A stretch of DNA of 64,000 nt from Tanypteryx hageni (taxonomy: Eukaryota; Arthropoda; Insecta; Odonata; Petaluridae), in assembly GCA_028673005.1 (NCBI GenBank), contig CM054113.1, positions 211,721,504-211,785,503 of the forward strand, written 5' to 3'. This document shows, piece after piece, positions 1 through 9,816 of this stretch; within the stretch, counting starts at the first letter, position 1; every line of letters starts with the position of its first letter. The notes below the pieces were generated by a model. It saw only the letters and a program-made list of their open reading frames with translations. It was not told where the DNA came from and made no database searches. A program made the translations under genes and the position numbers.

Positions 1-77
1 TCACTCATGTGTTAACTGATTTTGCTTTAGCAAGATCACACTATACTTATATATCAGGTGTGGCCAAAGTCACTTAC

Positions 78-219
78 CATCGGAGCCGCATTCGTTTATC
101 TTCAGAAGTTCGAGAGCCGTATGACACACAAATTTACGAACAGTAAAACATGGAATGTATCGGAAGCAATCCAGATATAATGCATGTCCCTTAGCCTCCC
201 CAATGCATTTCAAGCCACT
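78..219 (-). CDS. mael: maelstrom exon 7 (last exon in window)
   Basis: Acceptor ...TGTCTTAG at 220-221 and donor GT at 76-77 (GGTAAGTG) bound 47 codons plus one base. The exon reads in phase 0, as required by the end of the previous exon, without a stop. It holds a C-x6-H-x5-C pattern (CIGEAKGHALYLDC) that could be the C-terminal metal-binding part of the MAEL domain; human MAEL has a Cys/His/Cys cluster at the same place, with different spacing. The gene continues beyond the left edge. The family assignment of this exon rests on phase and position more than on residue identity. Confidence 0.72.
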
Positions 220-336
220 CTAAGACATTGTGTTCTGTAGTCAAAAACTTTGATACGGCTGTGAGTGTAAATTTAAAAGAGCTGCATACTAAGCTAAAAG
301 AGATGCGGTTTGACCACCTCTGTTATATATACTCAC

Positions 337-503
337 AAAGCAGCAAATCTCTTTGGTGTATGCAAATGCATCATTTTCAATTTCAGCTTCGGCCAGGCAA
401 AAGACAGGAAAACCCTCTGTCCCAGCCAGGGAAGCTGCTCGATTTCTCAGGTTGTAAAAAAGGTCAACCAAGTCGTAGATTTTAAAAATGTTTCCCTCTT
501 GTC
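337..503 (-). CDS. mael: maelstrom exon 6
   Basis: Acceptor TTTCCTACAG at 504 and donor GTGAGTAT at 336. The exon enters in phase 1, completing the Gly codon begun at the end of exon 5, and leaves in phase 0 after 55 more codons. It encodes IYDLVDLFYNLRNRAA and later DAFAYTKEICCF, which match the layout of the MAEL domain, where a 'L..L...L..' helix is followed by a Y-[ST]-x-x-[IT]-x-C strand. Plus-strand reading frames across this stretch are shadows. Confidence 0.85.
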
Positions 504-1124
504 CTGTAGGAAACAACACCGAAGAAGAAAATGAATTATTAAAATGATCACCTGCAGTACAAATAATTTCTGTCATGCCTGATAAATATGACAGAGCCAT
601 TAATCTTTAAATTAACTGATGTGTATCTCTACATCCGAGGCTTTTGGTCAATATTCTCAATGCATATTCATTAAGGAGTTAATGCACTATGGCAGCAGTT
701 CCAAAACTTGATGCATCTGCGAACCCTCTCAATGCAGCCGATTTTACTGTAACCCCTATTAAGGCAGCCAACCTCATTGTGATCCCCTTAACCTCTACAT
801 CTATTAATAAATATAAAAATGTAGTGTTAATTTCAATTATTATAATTACTTATTTGCAAAAAAATGTTAATTCTAAAAATACACAAAATTAAAAAACAAA
901 ACAAAAACCTTCCTTCTTTGCAACCTCCCTGAAAACCTCTCCTGACTCATAGTTTGGTAACAATACAGAAATGGTTTCCCTTTGCCTTCTGCAGTATGCT
1001 GCATAAATACAGAATGCAAGGACAGAAATCTGGTGTCTATTCTTACAAAAGGCACCAACATAAACTGTTTACCATCTATTCTGAAGGAAGTTGTGCTTAT
1101 TTGCACATCCTCAAAATACAGAAA

Positions 1125-1993
1125 TACCATATTTACCCGAATCCAATATGACCTCGAATCTAAGACTGTCAAAACAGAAAGATTTAAAAAATCTAATTTC
1201 TCACTGCATGTATTTGGAACACACGTATTCAGTTTAGGTATACTAGTTTGTTCATTAACTTAAATGGTTTCAAATTTTTGTTAGAAAAAAAAATATTTTA
1301 ATGTATTTTTAAAATTAAGACTTTAATAATTGAATTCCAGATCGTAAGTTTGCAATGAAAAATTTCAGTAGATACAATTATTTTGTCATGTGTTTCATTC
1401 GTTTAAAAAAAATCAACTAAATGCATAATCATACTTCCTATGGTTCTATGACAACTCATCGTGGTCAGTTTGTCGCGTGCAATTCGTCATGGTCAGTTCT
1501 TCACGCATTAATATATCACACGACAAATTCATCATGTGTCAAATCATCTCTCGACAAATTTGTCGCAATACACCATGACTGATGAACGGCAGGGAGAGGC
1601 ACTTTTCCACAAAATAATTTTTCTTTATATTTCAATAATACCAGAATTATGTGAGACATTGAATGGTGTATGGCAAGGAGTGACACCCAACAAAAAGTGT
1701 ATCCCCATGCCATACAACAGTCATAGTGTCTCACCTTCCAATTTGCCTTGCGATGAATGTCTCGCAATGAAATTGTCACGCGACAAATTTGTCTAGCGAT
1801 GTATTGATGCGTGACGAGTTTGTCGTGTGATGAATTAACGTGCCACAACTTGAGGCTTGATGAATTGGCATGCGATCAATTGACCACGATGTATTGATGG
1901 TATACAACTTCATACTTGAATTTAAGACGACCCCTAATTTTCGCAAGCTGAAATTTGGAAAAAACCTCGTCTTGGATTCGGGTAAAAACAGTA
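1125..1993. mobile_element. pogo/Tigger-type MITE with TA ends
   Basis: The left end TACCATATTTACCCGAATCC and the reverse complement of the right end, TACTGTTTTTACCCGAATCC, form terminal inverted repeats starting at TA, the target duplicated by Tc1/mariner/pogo transposons. Inner flanks also match the long subterminal sequence of the autonomous-looking copy at 12.4-14.3 kb (GACGACCCC, AAACCTCGTC). No transposase is present. A second inverted-repeat element (1457-1891) sits inside it. Confidence 0.7.
1457..1891. repeat. nested foldback element with iterated ACAAATTTGTC motifs
   Basis: The ends CATCGTGGTCAGTTTGTCGC (left) and CATCGTGGTCAATTGATCGC (right, reverse complement) are inverted copies. 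Each arm of roughly 120 bp is built of short degenerate units of the form CGCGACAAATTCRTCRYG, repeated at uneven spacing. The centre contains a second, shorter inverted pair (GTGAGACATTGAATGG / CATAGTGTCTCAC). No coding content. The arm architecture resembles foldback transposons, whose arms are made of internal repeats, but I cannot name the family. Confidence 0.55.
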
Positions 1994-2881
1994 GTAAGAG
2001 TAAGTCTGAGTTGAAGATCAGTCTCTTCCAGGATTCAACCCAGTCCTGCTGCATGAAAAAAAAGAACACTAACCACTTCAATACCGCCCTTCATTGTAAA
2101 AATAACAGGATCAACATCCAAAATGGAAAATTGCTTTACGAAAACCTGATACATATATAATTCTTTTATCGTCAAAAATTTTAAAACTTACACTGAATTA
2201 ACAACAAAAATATTTGGTGGCTAAATTAATTTTGCTAAATTCAGATGCATCAGAATATTTCAATAATTTATAAGAAGCAAGAGGTTATACCTCTAATTAA
2301 CTATTTAAATGAGGACAAACAAAAACAAGAAAAATCAAAATAAAATTGTTTTTTAAACTACATTCAGCCAAAAACTACAAATAAAACTTAACCATCTATT
2401 AATCTCTTTAGGGTATATCTGAGAAGTGGTTATAAAGTTCTGCTTATTTCTTAAGTTGAATTCTGCTCAGTAAAACTTCATATATAGATATATCTTCTCC
2501 ACCTCCTTAATTCTCTTGTACTATAATGATAATAATAGTACTTGATTAACCCAAGGACATGAGAAATGCATGAATAAAGCATGTCAAAGAAATTGAGAAA
2601 GTTATTACAATTTCTCTCAATTTACATAGCAATAAAAAAAATTTTGTGGCCACCACATGACTTGCTCCATACCTGTAATATTTCTAAAATTTCCAAATGA
2701 TGGTATCAATAATAAATGGAATGCATATGTAATAATGATATATATATGCTTAACTACCATATCTGCCCGAATATAAGCCGATGTTTTTTGTCTAAATCTA
2801 TCATGAAAAAATCTGATGTGGTCACCACATGACTTTCTCCATATCTGTAATATTTCTAAAAATTCCAAATAGGTTAAATAA

Positions 2882-3017
2882 GAAAACATCCGCGTTCAGA
2901 AACGAGAAAAATGATCTGCTACGATAGTTCAATGGTAGAATATCCGCCCGGCAAGTGGAAGACCCGGGTTCGATTCCCGGTCATAGCAGACTTTTTTCTC
3001 GTTTCAAAATTATTCCC
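2882..3017 (+). mobile_element. 136-bp inserted cassette carrying a tRNA-like gene, copy 1
   Basis: The cassette is flanked by an 11-bp direct repeat AGGTTAAATAA (2871-2881 and 3018-3028). The related MITE at 20.2 kb has the same flanking sequence without the insert, which acts as an empty site. Inside, the tRNA-like gene is framed by a 13-bp inverted repeat GAAACGAGAAAAA (2899-2911) and TTTTTCTCGTTTC (2993-3005). Confidence 0.75.
2918..2988 (+). tRNA. tRNA-like gene, Gly-type body, apparent anticodon GGC
   Basis: The 71-nt sequence folds as a cloverleaf: acceptor stem GCTACGA/TCATAGC with one C-A mismatch, D arm with a tRNA-Gly-like AATGGTA loop, anticodon stem TCCGC/GTGGA, and T arm CCGGG-TTCGATT-CCCGG. 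The A box (TAGTTCAATGG) and B box (GGTTCGATTCC) match consensus, and a T6 Pol III terminator follows within 4 nt. The anticodon loop reads CCGGCAA, so position 33 is C instead of the near-universal U, and positions 34-36 are GGC (would read Ala codons). It looks transcribable but probably not a normal decoding tRNA. A diverged tRNA-Gly pseudogene is the main alternative. Confidence 0.65.
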
Positions 3018-4608
3018 AGGTTAAATAATAATAAATATTTTAAGAAACTGAAAGAAAATTTTAGACTACAAAGAACAGAAATAAACTCAAATCATAGGCT
3101 TTTAATATTGGATATAGCCAAAAAGCTAGAACAATTAAGAAAAGAAAAAGGGGAGTTACTAAGTGTCAATTGTTAACAAAAGTCGTCGGTAGGTAGTGTG
3201 GTGGTGGCAGCTAAAAATATAAGATATCTCTTAAACAATGCATTATATGGAAAAATGTTTCAAACAAAGGTTGTAAAAAATTAAGTTTCCTACAACCTTT
3301 ATTCCAATACATTTTTACATTTATCAAATCTTCAAGTAAATATTTCAAAATAACAGATAAGTGACAAGAGTAAACGCCCACTTCTGGTTGACCAATTTTT
3401 ACCAAAAACTAATCACCTCTTTTCCCTTTAACAGAAATATCAAATATAAAATTTCGCATTGATCTGAGTAATAGTTTTTGAGTTAGAGCACCCACAAAAA
3501 TTCGGTCACAGACATCGAGAAAATAGTCAAAACGTTTTCAGGGGACCTTAAAACATGTATTTCCATTGAAATCTCGAATTAGATTTTTTTCATGAAAACA
3601 ATACTTTCTCTCTACTTCGTATATGGAGAAAGTAAAAATGAGAAATAGTTGAGTACAAATACATTCAATTTGTTGAATTATTTCAAATTTCACTGAAAAT
3701 GACCAAGTTTTTGTTTCTTTTCAGAAACATACTTAGCACATGTATTTCCATGATTCATTACAAATAGTACAACGGTTCAAATAATAGAAAATAACTCTAG
3801 TGACACACTAATCACGCAAATAAGGTCACATCAGGCAGAAGACTAAATGAAGGTGTTGTTTCTCATGGAGATTTATTTTCTTGCTTATTAAGAAAGAGTG
3901 GCCAACTTATCAATTGAACTTGCTGTGCCTTCAGGTCTACCATCTCAACGTGTTTGCAAGTACAACTATGTAATATATTTTTAAATGCGAACTGGCCTCA
4001 ACAACCATAAGCAAAAATTCCTATTGTACAAGAATATTGTTGTCAAATACCGTATTTTTCGGCATATAAGATGCACCCTGTTTTTTTAGAAGATTTTTCA
4101 GGAAAAAAGTATTTTGCTTCAGCCAGGCATTTAGGAAGGATCACTTGTGTATCATTTCCAGCCGTGATTAAGGCTTTATCTGGCAACATTAAAAAAAAAT
4201 TTTTTTGGCATGATAAGAGTTAAATATAACGTTTTAGGTAAACTTGATTTGTGAAAGTAAATCGAAAACATAAATAATTGCTTCGAAACTTGTATAGCTA
4301 AATGTTCCCTAAGTTAACCCTGAAGTCCTATTAAGCTGTCCGAGTGCGCTGCACACATCGCCCATATAGATACCCTTAACCAATAGCACTTACTTAAACA
4401 TAAGTGCATGATGATATTTTAATTTAATGGTATCAATAATAAATGGAATGCATATGTAATAATGATATATATATGCTTAACTACCATATCTGCCCGAATA
4501 TAAGCCGATGTTTTTTGTCTAAATCTATCATGAAAAAATCTGATGTGGTCACCACATGACTTTCTCCATATCTGTAATATTTCTAAAAATTCCAAATAGG
4601 TTAAATAA

Positions 4609-4744
4609 GAAAACATCCGCGTTCAGAAACGAGAAAAATGATCTGCTACGATAGTTCAATGGTAGAATATCCGCCCGGCAAGTGGAAGACCCGGGTTCGA
4701 TTCCCGGTCATAGCAGACTTTTTTCTCGTTTCAAAATTATTCCC
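4609..4744 (+). mobile_element. tRNA-like cassette, copy 2
   Basis: Duplicate of the 2882-3017 cassette at an offset of 1727 bp, with the same 11-bp flanking direct repeats. It arose by the segment duplication, not by a second insertion. Confidence 0.72.
4645..4715 (+). tRNA. tRNA-like gene, second identical copy
   Basis: Identical to 2918-2988, including A and B boxes, C33, the GGC anticodon and the T6 tract just downstream. Being inside a near-identical duplicate, its lack of changes says only that the duplication is recent. Confidence 0.65.
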
Positions 4745-5858
4745 AGGTTAAATAATAATAAATATTTTAAGAAACTGAAAGAAAATTTTAGACTACAAAG
4801 AACAGAAATAAACTCAAATCATAGGCTTTTAATATTGGATATAGCCAAAAAGCTAGAACAATTAAGAAAAGAAAAAGGGGAGTTACTAAGTGTCAATTGT
4901 TAACAAAAGTCGTCGGTAGGTAGTGTGGTGGTGGCAGCTAAAAATATAAGATATCTCTTAAACAATGCATTATATGGAAAAATGTTTCAAACAAAGGTTG
5001 TAAAAAATTAAGTTTCCTACAACCTTTATTCCAATACATTTTTACATTTATCAAATCTTCAAGTAAATATTTCAAAATAACAGATAAGTGACAAGAGTAA
5101 ACGCCCACTTCTGGTTGACCGATTTTTACCAAAAACTAATCAGTTCTTGTGACTGTCATGAAAATGTTAAATGTAAAATTTCGCGTTGACCTGATTAATA
5201 GTTTTTGAGTTAGAGCACCCACAAAAAGCTATCACATACACATACACTAACACACACACAGACATCGAGAAAATGGTCAAAATGTGTTCAGGGGACCTCA
5301 AAACATGTATTTCCATTGAAATCTCGAAGTCGATTTTTTTCATGAATACAATACTTTCCCCTACGTAAATGGAGAAAATAAAAATCACCCCTTGGCTTAA
5401 ATGCGAGTTCAAGAAAAAATATGGGGTTAGGGTCTCATAGTCACGTCTCTCAAAAATAAAGCTAAAATATTGAATTTAGCAGTACCTGTGTTTTGTTGCC
5501 GTTGATACCTGTTCTTTCATTTCTCAGGGCTATGCATATGTATCATTAAGAATAGTTAGCAATTTGTATTATTTTTCATTATCAATTAAAAGAAGATCCT
5601 ATTATTTTTACTTGGCTGTTGTAGTTATTGCTATCATTGTAAAGTTTGTATGCATGTTAAAACCTCATTCATGGAAATGACTATGCAGACAATTACGCAA
5701 AATGCGATGATGGCTTTGGATGCTCAACTGTCTGAATTATGGTAAAACTTAACATGAACGTGTAAAATTATGTGTTCTTTGCACAAAGTGAACGCATATA
5801 GGGGAGGTCATTTCCATCCATCCGTCCATCCGCATATTAAATCTCGGGAACCGCTGGA

Positions 5859-6111
5859 CATATTTTGATGAAATTTGGTATTGGGGAGTTTTGCTAAAAT
5901 TGGTCAACCGATTCAAATTTTGGTGAAAATCGGACAACATTTACGACTCCTTTACATGAAGACCTACAATGCTCCTTTGTTTCAACTCAGGAACAGGTGA
6001 ACATATTTTGATGAAATTTGGTATTGAGGAGTTTTGCTAAAATTGGTCAACCGATTCCAATTTTGGTTAAAATCAGACAATAATTATGACTATTTTACAT
6101 GAAGACCTACA
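5859..6111. repeat. two tandem ~110-bp direct repeats
   Basis: Copy A starts at 5859 and copy B at 6001, both beginning ACATATTTTGATGAAATTTG and ending CATGAAGACCTACA, with a 30-bp spacer. The sequence resembles the 'GATGAAATTTGGTA' segments also seen near 11280, 14350 and 19150, so it is probably part of an interspersed element. Confidence 0.7.
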
Positions 6112-6648
6112 TGTATTTTACAACGTACCTTGCTTGCTTCTTGTTAAATTCTCATCTGAGCAAAAAATATTGAGAACTTTGTGAAATCTCAAAGAATGCA
6201 TTTAGAAACTGTGTATTCCGACATGGAGTACACCTTTCCAATCTTGTTATAAAAATGTAATTTCATAAGGCAATGTAAATGCTAATTTCACTGGAAATAG
6301 ACTTGGATTAAAAATTATCTTTGTGAGGTCGCTATTGCTTTATTTGACCTTTTGTGAAAATGAAGATGAATGAAATTATCGTCACTGAATGTGGAACATT
6401 ATTCAACAATGCAAAATTATTAATTGGAGTAATATTTCAAATGTCAACATTAACCATTTCTTTTCTTCGATCTCAAATAATGTATTCTAGGCCGTGCATG
6501 CATGCCTGGCACACTTAAACATAAAATCTACTAAATTTACTTTTTTGTAAAAAAATGTTGGAAATTTTTGGAGGGTCGGCTTAAATCCGGAGTCGACTTC
6601 TATTCGGGCAGATACGGTAGTTCTTTTACTTCTGCAACTCTATTTGCC

Positions 6649-6936
6649 TCATACATAACGATTTTGATTTATACAGCAATACCCAAATTCCTCTGTTCTA
6701 CCATCCATCAATTCCTTGTCTAGTTGTGGCCATTTATAACCAAGTTTATGAAGACTATGTTTCTCTTTTCCTATCACTTCAGTTTTTACTCGTTTTCTCC
6801 ATTCACGTATAATTTTTTCTTTGGGAGGTAGACCAAAATGACCTCCTGCTGCTCCATTTCCATACGTTTTTGCATATTCAATCACCTGAAGCTTATAACT
6901 AATAGCATAGGCATATCTTTTCACTTGTGTAGCCAA
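6649..6936 (-). pseudogene. fragment of pogo/Tigger-type transposase (CENP-B HTH)
   Basis: The frame encodes KRYAYAISYKLQVIEYAK, ...GAAGGHFGLPPKEKIIREWRK and GYKWPQLDKEL, the N-terminal helix-turn-helix layout of CENP-B/pogo/Tigger transposases, with the W-R-K after the recognition helix and a 'KWP-L-E' type second HTH start. The catalytic DDE domain is missing, and a stop follows about 30 residues past the second HTH start. No matching ends were found next to it. Confidence 0.65.
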
Positions 6937-8077
6937 TGAGATCTCAATACACGTAACAGTATTTATCCAAGGTATTTATAAAATTTTTATCATATCTACC
7001 CCAATTATAATGTTCAATGGCTATAATCACGCAATTTAACGGGTCCATTAGGAACTAAAACATATGACTAATGTCAAAAACACACTGAAAGTGTAATTAC
7101 GGTGAGCAGACATGTAATAAAACGCAATAATGAAAATTCGTTGTTGGAATTCATGTTGCATAAGGTATTACCATACATATTAACAAATTTTTCACTATTA
7201 ATTATTAATAATTTATATTTTATTGTTTTTGTTACAAATGACTGCCAATTATTCCATTTTGGGGATGAGTGTGTTGGTTAGTGTCAGTATTGAGAACAAT
7301 AATAATCTTATATGACAATTATAAGTAATTTTAAAATGCAACTGAAAGTTATGCTGTGTAGCATCTCAAAACTTTTTTAACACAGAGAGATTTCAATTTG
7401 ATACGAATGAATGTGGTGATGACTTATGTTTTATTTTACGATCATTATTTTTAATTTTCAGTTCGATAGTATTTTTATGTTAATGGCAGTCAATATTAAT
7501 CCATATATGTATCTGTTTGTTCATTAAATATGTGTTTTTGACATCCATCATTGAGTTCTGCGATCCAAAACCTGCTTGGCGATGGCAATGACATTTGTAA
7601 CCATGCTAGCAAATGAGGTGTTGAAACTTCAAGTTTTGGTGTCAAATTTAAATGTATTGGATAATTCATACTCATTTAATTCAAAGTTATGAATTTTTGG
7701 TTGCTTGAGTTTCAAATTAACGAGTTTTTCTTGTATTTGAAAACATTTTACAGCACTGCAATATAGTCAGTTACCACTAAAAAATTATGACAGAATTTTC
7801 TTTCCTCATTGGAAGCTCTGTCTCCAAGGGATAAAGCAGCAGCAGCAGCTAATATCTTTGAATAACAGCTGCCTTCCCAATAAAGCCATTACTTAAAGTA
7901 TTAAAAATTCAATGGAAAGCATAAAGTAAGTAATTATAAAATCTTTTGAGCTTGTATACCCCAAATTTATCTTTAAAACTTAGAATTTATCTAAATTACT
8001 GATAACTAACAAGAATTTTATTTGCCAATTCAAAATAAAAAATCTTCACTTAAAACTATTAATGACACATTTCTTAC

Positions 8078-8171
8078 CAGCATAATAGCACAGTTTTCCC
8101 AAAAGGTTCGTCACTGCTGGCTCATACTCATTAACTGTATATAATGGTGGAACTTTGTCTTTGTTGCCATC
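8078..8171 (-). CDS. mael: maelstrom exon 5
   Basis: Acceptor TTCTTTCTAG at 8172-8173 and donor GTAAGAAA at 8076-8077. 31 codons plus one base in phase 0, starting DGNKDKVPPLYTVNEYEPAV and ending LLGKLCYYA. The pattern 'W/V-P-P-[IL]-Y-x...V...L' followed by a Cys-containing helix matches the human MAEL segment NWPPIYC...VNWCLKHMA. Both splice phases agree with neighbouring exons. Confidence 0.85.
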
Positions 8172-9323
8172 CTAGAAAGAAGGGAACGATATCATCAAAA
8201 TTCCATAAAATATATGACCTTTATTGGACATCTATTCTACAACAATAAGCATAAAGATTAAGGTCCAAACTAATGATAGAACACACATCATACCAGGTAA
8301 TGTGACCTGCATTATTTTAGTGTATAAATGTTTCAGTCATGGCATTCTCAACATACAAAAATATTCACCCAATAAAAATTTAAATTATTTTTGTCCAAAG
8401 CCCTTACTTTTAGCAATTGCTGAACATCATAACCACACTTTTTGGTAGATTCCTGGCTCACCTAACCCAATCTGTCCCATTCATGTCCTCATGACCATCT
8501 CATTCCTTTAAGAATTACAACAATCCTTTTCTCTTTCTATCTCTTTGACTCTTACCTAACATTCCCCCTTTTATGACTACTTTCAAAGGACTGTTACTCT
8601 TCAAAATATTACTCACTCATTTCTTGTCTTTTCCTATTTACACCAATTTAACTCTTCTATACCTATAATATATTTAAAATTTCCAACTTGTTTTTCTCAC
8701 TAATTTACTCCTGTATATGCCAAATAATATGCCTCTAATTTGCTCTTCTCTTCTTTTTTCACACTCATATATTGCTAATCTCTTTATCATAGTTGTCACT
8801 AGCTATTTCAGTATTTTTATTCAGACTTCCTGTCGAAAATCTCGTTGTCATAAATGGCTACTAAGCCCTTTGTATTCTTGTCCTAATCTCTTTTGTGCTA
8901 CTCCCATCCTGAGGCTCTTTTTGGAATTAGACACTAAATCTTTGTTGTCTGCATATCTAACTGGTTTAAACAGTCACCCTCCCACTTTTACCCATTTCTA
9001 CATCTTCCAATGCCTCCCTTATCATTTCTTCTGCATAAATATTAAACGATGCTGGTGAGAGTGGGCAGCCCTGTCTCATCCTCTTCCTAGTGTTGCCCAA
9101 TGTGATTCACCTCGTTCTACCCTTAGCTGTGCAGTCTGGTTCATATACAGATTTCTGATTAAATGTCTATCTCTCCAAGGCACCCCTATTTTCCTCAACA
9201 TCTCCATCAGCTTAGGCTACAAAACTGTGTCAAAGGCCTTTTCAGAATCTACAGATCACATTAATATATCCTGGCTGTACTCAATGTTTCTTTCTACCTG
9301 TCCTCATCACTCCTATGGCATCC

Positions 9324-9605
9324 CTAGTGCCACAATCTTTCCAAAACCCAAACTGGTCTACACCTATAGTCATTAGCTTTTGCTTCCAGCTTCCCATTCA
9401 AAATCCTGAGAATAAATTTTGCTGCGTGTGAAATTAAGCCAGTTTTTCTATAATTCAGGCAATTGTTTGATTTATACTTTTTCATCAAGGAAATTAAAAT
9501 TGATGTTGTGAAGTCCTTTGGCTTCTCTCCCTCTTCATATATCTTATGGCACAATTCGTAAAAACACTCTTTTCCCTCTTTTCTTAATTCCTTTAACATT
9601 TCCAT
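9324..9605 (-). pseudogene. LINE reverse-transcriptase fragment
   Basis: A 93-codon open stretch with the finger-domain motifs of non-LTR reverse transcriptases: a W/KDFTTSILI strand, a degraded K-Y-K-S-N-N-C-x-N-Y-R-x-x-x-L-I-S block and the LRILNGKLE helix. The downstream QFGF-x-x-G-x-G-T motif has been replaced by VWVLERLWH, which indicates a frame change there. Part of the LINE copy at 8450-11010. Confidence 0.7.
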
Positions 9606-9816
9606 GGGAACATTATCAAATCCTACTGCTTTCTTTGACTTTATATCTCTGAGAGCCTTTTAAATCTCACTATTCAATATTCCCAGCCCAACATTGTCAC
9701 AGTCTATTCTTCCTTCCTCTCTATCTCAATAGAACCTGGATTCAAATCTTGACCATTTAACTCCTCAATATACTCTTTCCATTTATTCCTCACATAACAG
9801 CCGGTTTTGTCTTTAA

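Larger units (their letters stand above)
2699..3405. repeat. 0.7-kb near-identical duplication, copy 1
   Basis: Matches 4426-5132 at a constant offset of 1727 bp with almost no differences seen by eye (A to G near 3391). It contains a pogo-like end, most of a MITE and a tRNA-like gene. Beyond 3405 the two copies diverge to ordinary family-level similarity, so the identical block ends inside the MITE and not at an element boundary. Confidence 0.9.
2832..3634. mobile_element. MITE with ACTTTCTCCATA/TATGGAGAAAGT ends, copy 1
   Basis: An interspersed family found at least six times in this window. It has short terminal inverted repeats ACTTTCTCCATA and TATGGAGAAAGT, shared blocks GGTAGTGTGGTGGTGGCAGC, a CTACAACC...GGTTGTAG inverted pair and TCGATTTTTTTCATG near the right end. 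This copy carries the tRNA-like cassette at 2882-3017. Short ORFs across it (for example 2955-3176) are shadows. No transposase. Confidence 0.7.
4426..5132. repeat. 0.7-kb near-identical duplication, copy 2
   Basis: Second copy of 2699-3405, about 1.0 kb downstream of the end of the first, in the same orientation. It includes the second tRNA-like gene, identical to the first. Its left edge (TTAATGGTATCAATAAT) falls in ordinary AT-rich sequence. Confidence 0.9.
4559..5380. mobile_element. MITE with ACTTTCTCCATA ends, copy 2
   Basis: Same family as 2832-3634. The first 570 bp are virtually identical to copy 1. The last 250 bp (from about 5140) instead match the 28.1-28.7 kb copy better (AATCAGTTCTTGTGACT), so this copy is a mosaic. 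The right end is degenerate (ATGGAGAAAATAAAAA). Confidence 0.65.
2757..6617. mobile_element. possible composite bounded by pogo-like inverted ends
   Basis: Left end TACCATATCTGCCCGAATAT at 2755 (and again in the duplicate at about 4482) is matched by the reverse complement of the right end at 6619, TACCGTATCTGCCCGAATAG, followed inside by subterminal AAGCCGA-like sequence. Both ends begin with TA. Because the left end is duplicated, the original element could be 3.9 or 2.1 kb. No transposase is seen inside. Confidence 0.4.
504..8077 (-). other. maelstrom intron 5 (7.6 kb)
   Basis: This intron joins exon 5 (phase 1) to exon 6. It is filled with repeats listed separately: pogo-type MITEs, two copies of a MITE carrying a tRNA-like cassette, and a CENP-B-type HTH fragment. 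I see no host coding exon. Stretches 504-1124, 1994-2640, 3640-4425, 5381-5858, 6112-6540 and 6937-8077 are AT-rich sequence with no recognisable feature, apart from a TIR-like start near 4051 (ACCGTATTTTTCGGCATATA). Confidence 0.7.

Noticed and set aside
228..485. 85-codon plus-strand ORF over maelstrom exon 6
   Set aside because: It is the antisense shadow of exon 6, which has matching splice sites, phases and MAEL-domain residues on the minus strand.
1453..1900. Possible CRISPR-like array of ACAAATTTGTC repeats
   Set aside because: Units are degenerate, unevenly spaced and arranged as two inverted arms, in a eukaryotic genome. This is a foldback element.
2955..3176. 73-codon ORF with a coiled-coil-like K/E-rich stretch (also at 4682-4903)
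   Set aside because: It starts inside the tRNA-like gene and runs through MITE sequence. The same frame is broken in the other family copies, so it is not a gene.
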